Source: Buddleja alternifolia
Taxonomy: Eukaryota; Streptophyta; Magnoliopsida; Lamiales; Scrophulariaceae
Direction of reading: 5' to 3'
DNA length: 64,000 nt
Assembly: GCA_019426215.1 (NCBI GenBank)
Contig: CM033405.1
Coordinates: 33,448,199-33,512,198 of the forward strand
The notes under the pieces were generated by a model that ran no database searches, was not told where the DNA came from, and was given only the letters and a program-made list of their open reading frames with translations. The translations under genes were made by a program, and so were the position numbers. Positions 12,013 to 23,078 of the stretch are shown piece after piece; positions within the stretch are counted from its first letter, which is position 1; every line of letters starts with the position of its first letter.

Positions 12013-12020
12013 TATATAAG
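12013..12020 (+). promoter_or_regulatory. Viral pregenomic RNA TATA box
   Basis: TATATAAG within CCTATATAAGGAC is the standard caulimovirid pregenomic promoter TATA context. Transcription would start near 12,045. The poly(A) signal about 65-70 bases further on fits the short terminal redundancy of these viruses. Confidence 0.75.
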
Positions 12021-12108
12021 GACCTCATTACTCATATTGTAAACTCGCACCTTGACATTCTCCAACCCACACTTCTTGGTTGCTAGAGAATCTCTCATCT
12101 TTTCTTGT

Positions 12109-12114
12109 AATAAA
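12109..12114 (+). terminator. Viral poly(A) signal
   Basis: AATAAA lies about 90 bases after the TATA box and is followed by T/TG-rich sequence. In caulimovirids this signal is skipped on the first pass and used on the second, which gives a terminally redundant pregenomic RNA. Confidence 0.7.
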
Positions 12115-12472
12115 ATATCTTCTTTGTGTGCAATAATATCTTGTAAGTTTTTATATGTTTTATAATGCATAGTGAGTAAACTCCCCCAGGGACGGGATTT
12201 CCCTACTATTTAAAAATGTTATAACTCTCTCATGGTCAAAAAATACAAAAACATTAAAAATCGAAAAACCAAAAACATTAAAAATGCTCAAAATAATGAT
12301 GAACAGTAGTAACATTCTACTGTTTCATCTTCTCAAAAATATGTTTCCGCTGTACAAATTATTGTTTTCAATAATATCTGATACTGCTTTGGGAAGATTT
12401 TGTTTACCGTCTCGGTGTTACTGGTCGAGAGACAAAATGTGCGGGATAATTCCCCCCAGTGTGCAAGCAAAA

Positions 12473-12484
12473 TGGTATCAGAGC
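12473..12484 (+). other. Minus-strand primer-binding site (initiator Met-tRNA)
   Basis: TGGTATCAGAGC is complementary to the 3' end of plant initiator Met-tRNA. It lies about 430 bases downstream of the presumed transcription start, as expected for the caulimovirid leader. The match ends after 12 bases. Confidence 0.85.
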
Positions 12485-12620
12485 TTGAGTATTCTGAGTA
12501 TGCTCTGTGGTCGCAGGTTATCTGATCTTCCACATCAGAAAGGTTTTCTCGAGCTATTTATCAAAATAAGGTTACTGAGTTCTAAAATTGTAAAATGAAT
12601 TAAGTTTATATGTTTAATTT

Positions 12621-13080
12621 CAAAAGAGTAAGACAGGTACTTCATTTCTGTCCAACGTTAGTCTTCGTTGATGAAGCAATCGGATTCTCGAAGCAACCTT
12701 CTTACTTGAGAATGATAAAATATGAGTCTTAATTCATAATCTAAAAAGTGAACAGTAATCCTATTTTTTTTTCTGTAATTATTTTGTTAATATCTCTTAA
12801 TTTATGTAATTATTTTAGTTAATGACGTTTTTCATATATTAGGGATTAAATAAACCAAATTTAAATATTAAAGGACCAAAGGAACTATTCTTAAGAATAA
12901 GGGACTTGATTTGTAAATCCTTAAAAATGCAACAGTATAAAGGGGTGATAAAGGTGTTACTATTCAGGAATAATTTGGATATTTTCAACTTATTTAGCCG
13001 TAAAAAATAATAAAAAAAAGAAAATCAGACATAAGGGTCCAATATTGCAACCCTCTGCAATTGAGGTCTAAAATTGCTAT
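12621..13080. other. Intergenic, no feature recognised
   Basis: AT-rich sequence between the pararetrovirus and the F-box pseudogene. The right end of the viral insertion may lie anywhere from 12,490 to 12,750. No ORF or repeat structure was recognised. Confidence 0.5.
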
Positions 13081-13318
13081 CGTCCCACCCGAAAGGTTGT
13101 GAGATAGCGGCAGCAGCGAAGTTCTTGTTCTCTTTGTCAAGTGAAGAAGAAGACGAATCGAATCGAATCGACGGAAAGCAGAAGAAGAATACAAGTTATT
13201 TTTTTTGTTACTGGTACACATCTCTGCTCTTTTCCCCCTTTTTGTTACTAAAATTGGACGAAATCAAGCTTGTTCTAATTCGCGAATTCAAAGAAGAAGA
13301 AGAAGAAATCGAGTAACC

Positions 13319-14844
13319 ATGGAAATCTCCGATAGACTTAGCAGCTTGCCTGACGATGTACTCTGTCACATTCTTTCGTTTCTCCCCACGAAATTCTCCG
13401 TCGCAACCAGCATTCTAGCTACACGATATAGGTTTCTCTGGGCTGATGTTCCCAATTTAGATTTCGACTGTAACATACATTGCGGTGAAAGCAGCTTTGT
13501 AGACACCATCAGCAGAGTAATGTCGCACCGTAATGCGCGGGATATAAATACTTTTCGCCTTAGATTACATGATGATATATTATTTGGCGAAGCAGAAGCT
13601 GATGCACAACTTGATACATGGATTAGAACTACCATTGCACGCAATGTCCAATCCTTCGATATCGATCTTAATTACCAAATCGAGTTGCCTCCCTGCCTCC
13701 TCACCTGTAAAACCCTTGTTAATTTGAGCCTCCATTTTTGTGACCGTGAAGGTATGCCTGATGCTATATTTTTACCTAATCTCAAGAGGCTTCATCTTGA
13801 TTGTTGTCAATATGGGGGTGACGAAAAACTTCAGGGTTTAATTTCTGGATGTCCGGTGCTCGAGGAGTTGGACATTGAACTAATCAGCATAGATGATTTG
13901 GAGTGTTGTGTTATATCGTGACCCACAATCAAATGGCTCAAACTGGACTTGGATATGTATCAGGCCTGTGATTCTGAATTCTGGGATTATAAGTTGCAGA
14001 TAAATACCCCTTCACTTAGATATCTCAATGTAAGAGATGTTATCTCCCAGCATATTTCAACCCGAACATTTAACTCCTTGGTTCAAGCAGATATATGTCT
14101 TTACAATGATTTGGTGAATGATGATGTTCTCTATTCTAGCTCTGTGTTGGAACTGGTTGAAAATGTCTGTCAAGTGAAGTGCCTAACGTTATCAATTCGC
14201 TATAGGAAGGTATGTGGCCGGTCTTTCATCATCACATTATCGTGTTCGTTATTAAAAGCCCCCCATGATACCTTTTTTCTTGTACTCTCTGTACAACAAT
14301 CTATGATATTAATCTAATGTTTGCAGTTTTTGGACTCTTCATTTGCTGCTGCAACTTCAAAGTTCATCAATCTAACCAAGCTCGAGTTGGATGCTGATTG
14401 GCTTTTTATGTTAAATTTTCTCGAAAATGCTGATAATCTTCAAGTCCTTATTATCAGAGAGGTTTGTTGACTCCAATAAAAGGAGTTCAGTATTTTTCCT
14501 TTCTTTCATCAATCATTATCTTTTTTATTTGTTATCGTCAGGTTCTTGACAACTTAGATCGTGACACCTTAAAATGCTGGAGGGAGCCCCAACAAGTACC
14601 TACGTGTCTGTCGTCTCATCTAAAACAAGTAACATTCAATGCATTTGGGTATTCAGAGGATGAGTTTAAATTGGTGAGCTATATTCTGAAGAATGGTGAA
14701 GTCTTAAAGATGATGAAAATATATGATAGGGGTTACATTCCTTACTTGAAACGTAATGAGTTTCAAAAGAAGAAATTCAATGCGCCTCAAAGAATTTCTG
14801 CGTTTGAGCGACGATCTCAGACTTGTGAGGTTAAGTTCTCTTGA
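13319..14844 (+). pseudogene. F-box/FBD/LRR gene copy 1, premature stop
   Basis: Homologue of the intact gene at 43,186. Three exons are inferred with matching splice sites: 13,319-14,209, 14,327-14,461 and 14,542-14,844. The N-terminal F-box starts [19 protein letters not shown]-like repeats follow, and the last exon has the FBD signature (WREPQQVP, then SYILKNGEVLKMM). Codon 201 is TGA (13,919-13,921) where the other copy has TCA (Ser). All other splice sites and frames are kept, and exon 3 is five codons shorter. If transcribed it would give a 200-residue protein with the F-box and a partial LRR region but no FBD. F-box proteins are the substrate-binding parts of SCF ubiquitin ligases, so a truncated form could in principle act as a decoy, but pseudogene status is simplest. 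Confidence 0.85.
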
Positions 14845-15712
14845 GATGGTTTAGAAGCTGCATCCCATCAATCTGACTTTTAGCAATATGGCTATTCAAA
14901 AGATGAATGTCGTGGTTGTTTTGATTGTTGTTTGCAGTTTCAGTAAAATATTTTGACGAATCATCGTATTATTACTATGACTCGCCCCACTAGGCTAGCG
15001 CAAACATGCATGTGATTGTTGTTTTGATTGTTACCTACGGTTTCTGTAAAATTTTGTGATGAATGATCTATTTTTACTATGACTCGCCCCATTAATCGTA
15101 TTGGTGTTTAGCTTAGCTTATAAGCTCTTTAAACTATTGTTTGACAGCTTACAAAGTCTTCACCCTTTGGTCATATATTAAGCGAAAGAGCTTATAAACT
15201 CTCGAAATATCTTCTAAGATGTCTTAAATAACTTACATTATGACTTCTGTCTACTACAGCTAAAACTTATATCTCGCTTTGAGGTCATGAGTTCTCTAAC
15301 TAATTTTGATGTATAAGATCTTGCCAGTGTGTGATTGATCATTATTTCACTTTGGGGATTGTAGTATATGTGTTAGATATGTGTCTTGAAGATGATGTGT
15401 TATTATTAGGAGGACCGGGGATTCCAGGTTGTTCAAGCATCAAAGTTGCCCATTAGGACCGGGGATTCCAGGTTGTTCAAGCATCAAAGTTGCCCATTTG
15501 TCTCTGCCCAAAGATTAGACTCCCAAGATTTCTTAAGAATTATTGTTCCTCGATATTTTCTTTCCTAGATTTCAACTTCAAGTGTATCCAATGTTAAAGA
15601 TCTTATCAAGTAGTTACTGTTTCTGTAGTGTAGTAGTGGTAACTGATATTGTCTTGAATGAAATGAAAATTGGTGTGTAAGAATCCAAACTGCAAGGAAT
15701 ACCAAAACACAG
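14845..15712 (+). other. 3' spacer of F-box copy 1
   Basis: Aligns with 44,728-45,590 after the intact gene, so it belongs to the duplicated F-box unit. It includes the 3' UTR region. No additional gene is seen. Confidence 0.8.
15411..15498. repeat. 44-bp tandem duplication
   Basis: Two consecutive 44-bp units beginning AGGACCGGGGATTCCAGG. The F-box copy 2 spacer has one unit near 45,326, so the duplication arose after the F-box unit was copied. Confidence 0.85.
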
Positions 15713-15715
15713 TAA

Positions 15716-17002
15716 GGATATGTATGGTTGTGTTTTCGAAAATGAATTTTGACATTTTATTGGAGAATGTGGATTATAGAAATTCGTGTGAAAATATTAA
15801 TTTTTTTGTTTGTTTGGATGTGTTTTTGAGAAATGTTTGGAAATTGTGTAGATGTGATATAAATTTGATTGAATTAATTATTTATGTAAGGGGAATGATA
15901 TTGGAGCTCCAAAAATTACTATTGGAGCTCCACTTATATTCTTCTCTCTAAGAAAATGACAAGAATACCCATTTTTAAATAAAAGCCTACTTTTTTACTT
16001 CAATTTTACTCCACCATTTAAACCGTCATACTAATAAATTTCTCTCATGCTTAGTTTAAATCAAAAATAAATTTTTTATTTACTTCATCTATATAATATG
16101 TCAAAATAATATGCTTAAGAATAAAACAATACTGCAGAACAATCTTTATTTAGTCTTTAAATGTATAAAACATATACTTATATGCACGCATAAAAATATT
16201 AACAAGACCCATTAAAGAACAAAAAATAATCATTTTTTAAAATCATTTGTGTATTCAAATTCATGTTGTATGAAGAGTCGCTAATTACTTAAAAATTGTA
16301 GTTTTTTTTTTTCGATAAAAGAGCACGGTTTATATTAGTTTTATGCATTATTGTCTGAAAGAATTAAACTTATTGCTTGAACAAAAATATAAAATTGATT
16401 ACTAGATTCTAATATAAAGGCAAAGTAGAGTGAATTAATTGAAGTTTAAATTCAATTTTTTTTGTTCATATAATAATTGTCATTCTAGGATTTTAGATAT
16501 TATTACTTTAATTTTTCGATGATACTTTACATTTTAATTACTTGTTTCATTTTTGCTGAATATTATTTTAATAATTAATTGACTTTGACTTAAAGTGGTG
16601 GAAAAAACATATAACATGATAATAGTTTTTTCTTGATTGCATGGGGTAGTTTTAAAATCCAAGGATAATCTTGTCATATGCAAATGTAAAAATTAAAATT
16701 GGAGCTTGTATATTAATTTTTGGAGTGCCAATATCATTACCCTTTATGTAATGATGATAGGAGAAAAATTAGAATAATATTTTATTTATGATAAAGTAAG
16801 AGAATGTGTTGGATAGTTGAATTATGTAATTAATGACGAGAGATAATGAAGTGATTGAAATGATGAGTAGTTATATAGGGGAATGTGTAGTAGAATTTAG
16901 AATTTGAGTATTTTTTGTAAAATTTACCTTGGAGTGTGCATTTTCATTTTCTGGTGATCCAAAAAATGAAGATATTTTTAGAAAACCCATCCATACAGAG
17001 CC
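15716..17002. mobile_element. Harbinger-like MITE with nested MULE-type MITE
   Basis: Starts GGATATGTATGGTTGTG and ends (read inward) GGCTCTGTATGGATGGG. It is flanked by TAA (15,713-15,715 and 17,003-17,005). Without the nested 853-bp element and its extra 9-bp duplication it would be about 425 bp, the size of its relatives. F-box copy 2 shows the uninterrupted site near 45,583. Confidence 0.8.
15890..16742. mobile_element. Mutator-like MITE with perfect 9-bp target duplication
   Basis: Termini read inward are GGGGAATGATATTGGAGC and GGGTAATGATATTGGCAC. The 9-bp direct repeat TTTATGTAA flanks both ends (15,881-15,889 and 16,743-16,751). A 9-bp duplication is the MULE hallmark. The 853-bp interior has no transposase ORF. 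It sits inside the MITE at 15,716-17,002. Confidence 0.85.
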
Positions 17003-17005
17003 TAA

Positions 17006-17398
17006 GGCTATGTTTGGTTATGTTTTGGGATGGTATTTTGGTGAGAAATTTATGGGGACACGTGCGTGTTTGATGAGATTGTATTTGGTTTTATTTTGGG
17101 AGTTGGTTTTTGAGTGTGTTTTTTTGGTGAGATAATGTTTGGTTTTGTTTTCAGAGAGAACAAAAGTTACTGTAGCAGTCAAATCATGAAACTTTTGTTT
17201 GTTAGAGAGGAGAGAGAAGAGAGAGAACACATAGAGAGGAGTGTAGGGACAAAGTAGATGTAGAAAGATGGAAAATAATTATTATATTTTTTTTTACTAA
17301 AAAAGTAATATATTTTTGACCAAATATTTTGTGAACCAAATATGGTTTAATGAGAATTTTGGACCAAACATGATATGGAAACATAACCAAACATTGCC
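17006..17398. mobile_element. Harbinger-like MITE, second in a head-to-tail pair
   Basis: Starts GGCTATGTTTGGTTATG and ends, read inward, GGCAATGTTTGGTTATG. TAA flanks it at 17,003-17,005 and 17,399-17,401. The left TAA is shared with the preceding MITE, so one element inserted into the target duplication of the other. Interior 393 bp, no coding sequence. Confidence 0.85.
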
Positions 17399-17545
17399 TA
17401 AGGTTTTTGAAATCTTAAATCTAAATCACAAGTTCACAACATTAGAATCAGTTTTGCGCATGTTTCAATAAATGAATGTTTTAATATAGTTATTAATCAT
17501 CATCCAAATGTAATTCAAAATTAAAATTCAAGAAAAAGTAATTAC

Positions 17546-17824
17546 TGTTATGAATAATTCATTAAGTGGATGTCCATATAACTCCAATACATAATTTAGT
17601 GGATTCACCTACAACTCCAATATCTCATTTAGTGGATTCACCTACAATTCCATTACCTCATTTTGTAATCAATATTTGATCTTGTTTTGTGCTTATAAAT
17701 AGGCTTTGCCATTGTATTGAGAAATACACCAAAATCAAAGAAAGAATTCTCTTCTTAATTCTCTAGTCTTTCTACTTTAGAATATTTGTATATATTTCAT
17801 AATATTTGGGGTTATTTCATAACA
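17546..17824 (+). repeat. Copia 5' LTR
   Basis: Starts TGTTATGAATAATTC and ends ATAACA. It contains a TATAAATAG box near 17,694. The sequence just inside (17,825 on, CGTTATCAGCACG) is in the primer-binding-site position, but I did not match it to a specific tRNA. Confidence 0.95.
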
Positions 17825-17869
17825 CGTTATCAGCACGATCTGTCTCAAGGTGTTAATCATTTTGAAATT

Positions 17870-18783
17870 TGGCAAAAGATATACATGGGGTACTCAACAT
17901 ATAATGTAAATGTAGTGAGAAATTTTTATGAGTTATTATGAGTTTGTAAAGAAAATTGATGGACAAGGTTTTTAAAACAAAGCAAGAAGAAAAGGTAAAG
18001 AAAAGGTACGTATATTTCAATATGTAACAAAAATAGAAATATGCAATAATTCTCTTGATGTTTGGAAAGAAGACATATGTATATGTGCATATATTTGATT
18101 AGTATTATTCTTTTGAATAATCCTATCATGTTGAAAATATTTTAAGAAGTTGAATGATTGTTATGTTATTCATTTTATACTTTGATGATAGTGTTATAAT
18201 GACGAATCTTGCAAAACTTGACTTTGTGACTCTTGATATTACGAGGAAAAATAGATGTTGAAATTCATCTTGATGCAAATAACTATACTTCATTCCCTGA
18301 AGTGAATGTATTGAGCAATATATAAATTCATATATGCAAATGACTATACTCCATTCCCTGAAGTGAATGTGTTGAGCAATATATAATTATTTTAATCATG
18401 AGTCCCGTCCAACTAGTTCTGCTACATTCCCTGAAGTGAAAGTAGCAGCACATAACTATTTTAATCATTAAAGAAATCATGGACGTGGACGTGGTCGTGG
18501 TCGTGGACATGGAAATCGTGGTGGTATTTCAAAGAACACATCTTTCCACCAGAAGTGGAAAAATGATGACGAGAAAAATAAAGGTGGCCAAAATAGCAAA
18601 TCTGTGGAAAATTTATGCTATCGTTGTGGTGGTAGAGGTCATTGGGCACGTACCTGTCGTACGCCTAAACATCTTGTTATCCTTTACCAAGAATCGCTGA
18701 ATGGGAAAGGAAAGAAAATAGAAACAAATTTTGTTTTTGAAGAAGACGATTCTGATTATGGCCATTTTGATGACATCATTTAG
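17870..18783 (+). pseudogene. Copia gag with CCHC knuckle, degenerate
   Basis: The capsid part (17,870-18,470) is too degenerate to read as a continuous protein. It includes a repeated CATTCCCTGAAGTGAA motif (three times, 18,290-18,440). From about 18,480 an Arg/Gly/His-rich stretch is followed by a zinc knuckle (CYRCGGRGHWARTC, near 18,620) and an acidic tail ending at a TAG at 18,781. Confidence 0.75.
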
Positions 18784-19019
18784 ATGTTGTTGATTTCTTT
18801 GATGATCCTAATGAAAAAAAAATTGATCACTTGATTGGAGATGGAAGTGTTAAAAAAATAAATTTTTTAAGTTTTAATTCTAGTAATTCATAAATAAATA
18901 TTTAAGCATGTTGTTTTCCTTTTAAGATCAATCAATGAATTTATTCATATGATTGTCCTTTCTCATATTAAACAATATTTTTTGGTATTGATTTATTTCT
19001 TTTTATGTTTCAATAAAGA

Positions 19020-22000
19020 ATGAGTATTTACTCGATCAGCAACAACATCAATAATGAAGATATGTGTCTCGCTGATAGTGCCACAACTCACAGCATCCTC
19101 AAAAATAAAAAATACTTCTCTTATTTAGTAATGCAAGAAGCCAATGTTAATACTATATCGGGTAGTGCAAAATTAATTGAAGGCTCCGGCAGAGTTAATA
19201 TATTGTTACCCGGAGGAACACAATTTTATATTGATGAAGCTTTATATTCTACTAAGTCTTAAAGAAATTTACTAAGTTTCAAAGATATCCACCGAAATGG
19301 ATATCATATTGAGACAACAAGTGATGGCAATATTGAGTATCTTTACATCACTAATACAATATCTGGTAACAAATGTATATTGGAAAAGTTGCCAGCATTG
19401 TCCTCTGGTTTGTACTACACGCATATATCTACTATTGAAACACATGTTATCGTAAACCAGAAGTTTACAAATCAAAATAAGTTTATTATTTGGCATGACC
19501 GGTTGGGCCATCCCGGATCAATTATGATGCGAAATATAATTGAGAATTCATGTGGTCATCCATTGAAGAGCCAGCAGATTCTTCAATCGAATGATTTCTC
19601 ATGTGCTGCTTGTTTATAAGCAAAAATAGGAAGTGAATCTATTACGTTTTTGGAACGTATTCAAGGCAATATTTGTGGACCAATACACCCGTCGTGTGGA
19701 CCATTTAGATATTTTATGGTTTTAATTGATGCATCAACAAGATGGTCACATGTATCTTTGTTATCAACTCGCAACCTGGCGTTTGCGAGATTGCTTGCTC
19801 AATTGATTAGAATACGAGCACATTTTCCTGATTATCCAATGAAGAAGATACGCCTTGATAATGCAGGTGAATTTACTTCCAAAACGTTCAATGACTATTG
19901 TATGTCTATTGGAATTGATGCTGAACATCCTGTAGCACATGTTCATACACAAAACGGTCTAGCAGAATCGTTTATTAAACGTCTGCAGTTAATTGCAAGA
20001 CCTTTACTTATGAGATCAAAACTTCCTATTTCTTGTTGGGGACATGTTATTTTGCATGCAGCAGCACTTATTCGCATAAGGCCAACAAGTTATCATAAAT
20101 TCTCCCCATTACACTTGGTTTTTGGTCAGGAACCAAATATTTCCCATCTAAATTTTTTTGGATGTGCGGCATATGTTCCAATTGCTCCACCACAACGCAC
20201 TAAGATGGGTCCTCAAAGGAAATTGGGAATATATGTTGGATTCGAGTTTCCATCGATAATAAAGTATCTAGAGCCATGGACTGGAGATTTTTTTACGGCT
20301 CGATTTGCTGATTGTCATTTTGATGAATCAGATTTCCCAACATTAGGGGGAGAAAATAAACAGCTGGAAAAGAAAATTAGTTGGAATGAATTATCTTTAT
20401 ATCATCTTGATCCTCGAACAAAACAAAGTGAACTGGAAGTTCAAAAGATAATTCACTTGCAAGGTTTAGCTAACCAACTGCCAGACGCATTTACTGACCT
20501 AAAAAAAAGTGACTAAGTCACATGTACCAGCTGTTAATGCTCCAGTAAGAATTGTTGTCCCTGAAGGTCAAAGTAATGAGTTTACTGCACGCCTGAAGCG
20601 TGGTAGACCTATCGGTTCCAAAGATAGTCATCCTCGAAAAAGAAAAGGAGCTAAGAATCAAGATGGTCTAATCGAGGATAAAATAACTCCAGAAGAGTCC
20701 CCAGTCATAACTAATATTTCGGTTCCAGAAGAACCTCAGGTACCTGAAAATTGTGAAAATAATGAGATCTCAATCGATTATGTTATGAACGGGAAACGAT
20801 GGAATCGAAATGAAGTCAACGTTGATGATAAATTTGCATATAATGTAGCGCTAAATATGATGAATGATAGTGAGGATCAAGAACCAAAGTCTGTTAATGA
20901 ATGTCGACAAAGAAATGATTGGCCAAAATGAAAAGACGCAATGAGGGCAGAGTTAAACTCGCTTGAACAAACGAAAAGTTTTTGGACCTGTAGTCCGTAC
21001 ACCTGAAGATGTAAAAGTTTTTGGACATGTAGTCCGTACACCTGAAGATGTAAAGCCAGTAGGATACAAATGGGTATTTTTGCGAAAACGAAATGAGAAA
21101 AATGAAATTGTAAGATATAAGGCACGTCTTGTTGCCCAAGGGTTTTCGCAACGACCTGGCATAGATTATGAGGAGACTTATTCTCCTGTGGTGGATGCAA
21201 CTACTTTTCGTTATATAATAAGTCTGGCAGTGCATGAAAACTTGATTTGCGTCTAATGGATGTTATTACAGCCTATTTGTATGGCTCGCTTGATAATGAT
21301 ATATATATATATATATATGAAAATCCCTGAAGGATTTAATATGCCTGAAGCATATAAATCAAGTTCTCGAGAACATTATTCAATTAAATGAAGTAAGTCA
21401 TTGTATGGACTAAAACAATCTGGACGAATGTGGTATAATCGTCTCAGTGAATATTTGTTGAAGGAAGGATATAAGAATGATCAAATTTGTCCTTGTATTT
21501 TCATGAAAAGATCTAGAAATGAGTTTGTTATAATTACAGTTTATGTTGACGATTTAAATATCGTTGGAACTCCTGAAGAGATTTTAAAAACTGTTAATTG
21601 CTTGAAGAAAGAATTTGAGATGAAAGATCTTGGAAGAACAAAATTTTGCCTAGGGTTGCAAATTGAATATTTAAAGAATGGAATTTTTATGTATCAAGAC
21701 GCTTATATATCAAAGGTGCTAAAGCGTTTCTACATGGATAAATCACATCCATTGAGCACCCCGATGGTCGTAAGGTCACTAGATGTGAACAAAGATCCTT
21801 TTCGACCTCGAGAAAGTGATGAAGAACTACTTGGTCCTGAAGTACCATATCTAAGTGCAATCAGTGCACTAATGTATCTTGCTTGTCACACTCGACCTGA
21901 TATAGCATTCACTGTTAATCTATTAGCAAGATATAGTTCTTCTCCTACACGAAGACATTGGAATGGGGTTAAACAGGTACTCCGCTATCTTAGAGGAACA

Positions 22001-22543
22001 ATCGATATGGGCTTATTTTATTCAAATGTACCCAAGTCCGAATTGGTTCGATATGCAGATGCTGGATATATGTCTGATCCTCATAATGGTCGTTCACAAA
22101 CGGGCTATTTATTTACATGTGGTAGCACAGCCATTTCATGGCGATCTATGAAACAAACTATATCGGCCACATAATCTAATCATGCAGAAATCTTGGCTAT
22201 TCATGAGGCAAGTCGAGAATGTGTTTGGTTAAGATCCATGATTCAACACATTCGAGGGACTTGTGGTTTATCTTCTGGAAAAAGGATCCCGACGATCTTA
22301 TATGAAGATAATTCCACATGTATCGCACAATTGAAAGAAGGGTACATTAAAAGAGATAGAACAAAACATATTTCACCAAAGTTCTTTTTCACTCACGATC
22401 TTCAGAAGAATGGTGATATCAATGTTCAACAAATCCGTTCCAGAGATAATCTTGCTGATTTGTTCACCAAGGCACTTCCCACAGCAACATTTGAAAAGCT
22501 AGTCTACAATATTGGTGTGCGTAGACTTAAAGATCTTGACTGA
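19020..22543 (+). pseudogene. Copia pol (protease, integrase, RT, RNase H), multiply broken
   Basis: The protease has ADSATTHSIL near 19,071. The GAG-pre-integrase part has HDRLGHPG near 19,494 and a Cys pair (SCAAC). Integrase (19,650-20,510) shows LIDAST, RLDNAGEF and NGLAE as the D-D-E set. The RT has RLVAQGFSQ, SLYGLKQSG and YVDD at 21,542-21,553. RNase H has RYADAGYM and [12 protein letters not shown]. Breaks by eye: TAA near 19,260, TAA at 19,617, a frame change near 20,510, TGA near 20,929, TAA near 21,255, TGA near 21,389, TAA at 22,172. An AT microsatellite interrupts the RT near 21,298-21,318. Confidence 0.95.
20975..21052 (+). repeat. 39-bp in-frame tandem duplication in copia RT
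   Basis: Two 39-bp units encode the same 13 residues (KVFGPVVRTPEDV and KVFGHVVRTPEDV) at the start of the RT domain, with one substitution between them. The duplication keeps the frame. Confidence 0.9.
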
Positions 22544-22764
22544 TATTGTCATGAGGGGGAGATAATACGCGCTGCACTCTTTTTTCCTTAACCAAGGTTT
22601 TTCCCACTGGGTTTTCCTGGTAAGGTTTTTAATGAGGCAGCATCTGATTGCGTATTGAAAGAATTATGTACTCTTTTTCCTTCACTAGGTTTTTATCCCA
22701 CAGAGTTTTTCCTAATAAGGTTTTAACGAGGCATATTCTTAAGTGATGGACATCCAAGGGGGAG

Positions 22765-23043
22765 TGTTATGAATAATTCATTAAGTGGATGTCCATATAA
22801 CTCCAATACATAATTTAGTGGATTCACCTACAACTCCAATATCTCATTTAGTGGATTCACCTACAATTCCATTACCTCATTTTGTAATCAATATTTGATC
22901 TTGTTTTGTGCCTATAAATAGGCTTTGCCATTGTATTGAGAAATACACCAAAATCAAAGAAAAAATTCTCTTCTTAATTCTCTAGTCTTTCTACTTTAGA
23001 ATATTTGTATATATTTCATAATATTTGGGGTTATTTCATAATA
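22765..23043 (+). repeat. Copia 3' LTR
   Basis: Aligns over its full length with 17,546-17,824. Three differences are seen (C/T in the TATA region, A/G near 22,962, T/C at the third base from the end). The terminal CA is changed to TA. Confidence 0.95.
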
Positions 23044-23078
23044 GTTACTAATATAATTTGAATTAAATACAAACACTA

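Larger units (their letters stand above)
4541..12620 (+). mobile_element. Endogenous pararetrovirus (Caulimoviridae-like), decayed
   Basis: About 8.1 kb, close to a full caulimovirid genome. In order it shows degenerate N-terminal polyprotein sequence, a capsid-like region, a CCHC knuckle, a second Cys-rich motif, an aspartic protease (DTGS), reverse transcriptase (YIDD), RNase H, a downstream viroplasmin-like ORF, a TATA box, a poly(A) signal and an initiator-Met tRNA primer-binding site. There is no integrase and no LTR, which separates it from LTR retrotransposons. All reading frames carry stops and indels, so the copy is not replication-competent as it stands. The order is permuted: the promoter, poly(A) signal and primer site that precede the ORFs on the circular genome lie at the right end. 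The left end is hidden by the N gap and the right end is uncertain (12,490-12,750). Confidence 0.85.
17546..23043 (+). mobile_element. Complete Ty1-copia LTR retrotransposon, coding-defective
   Basis: 5.5 kb with two 279-bp LTRs starting TGTTATG that differ at three sites by eye. The flanking 5-bp repeats are ATTAC (left) and GTTAC (right). F-box copy 2 has the corresponding empty site near 46,733. Order is gag-like, CCHC, protease, integrase, RT, RNase H, which is the copia order. A polypurine tract (AAGGGGGAG, 22,756-22,764) abuts the right LTR. At least seven in-frame stops or frameshifts interrupt the coding region. Confidence 0.95.

Noticed and set aside
13074..13316. 80-codon ORF upstream of the F-box ATG
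   Set aside because: It lies in the F-box 5' leader. The leader is not conserved as coding sequence in the other copies.
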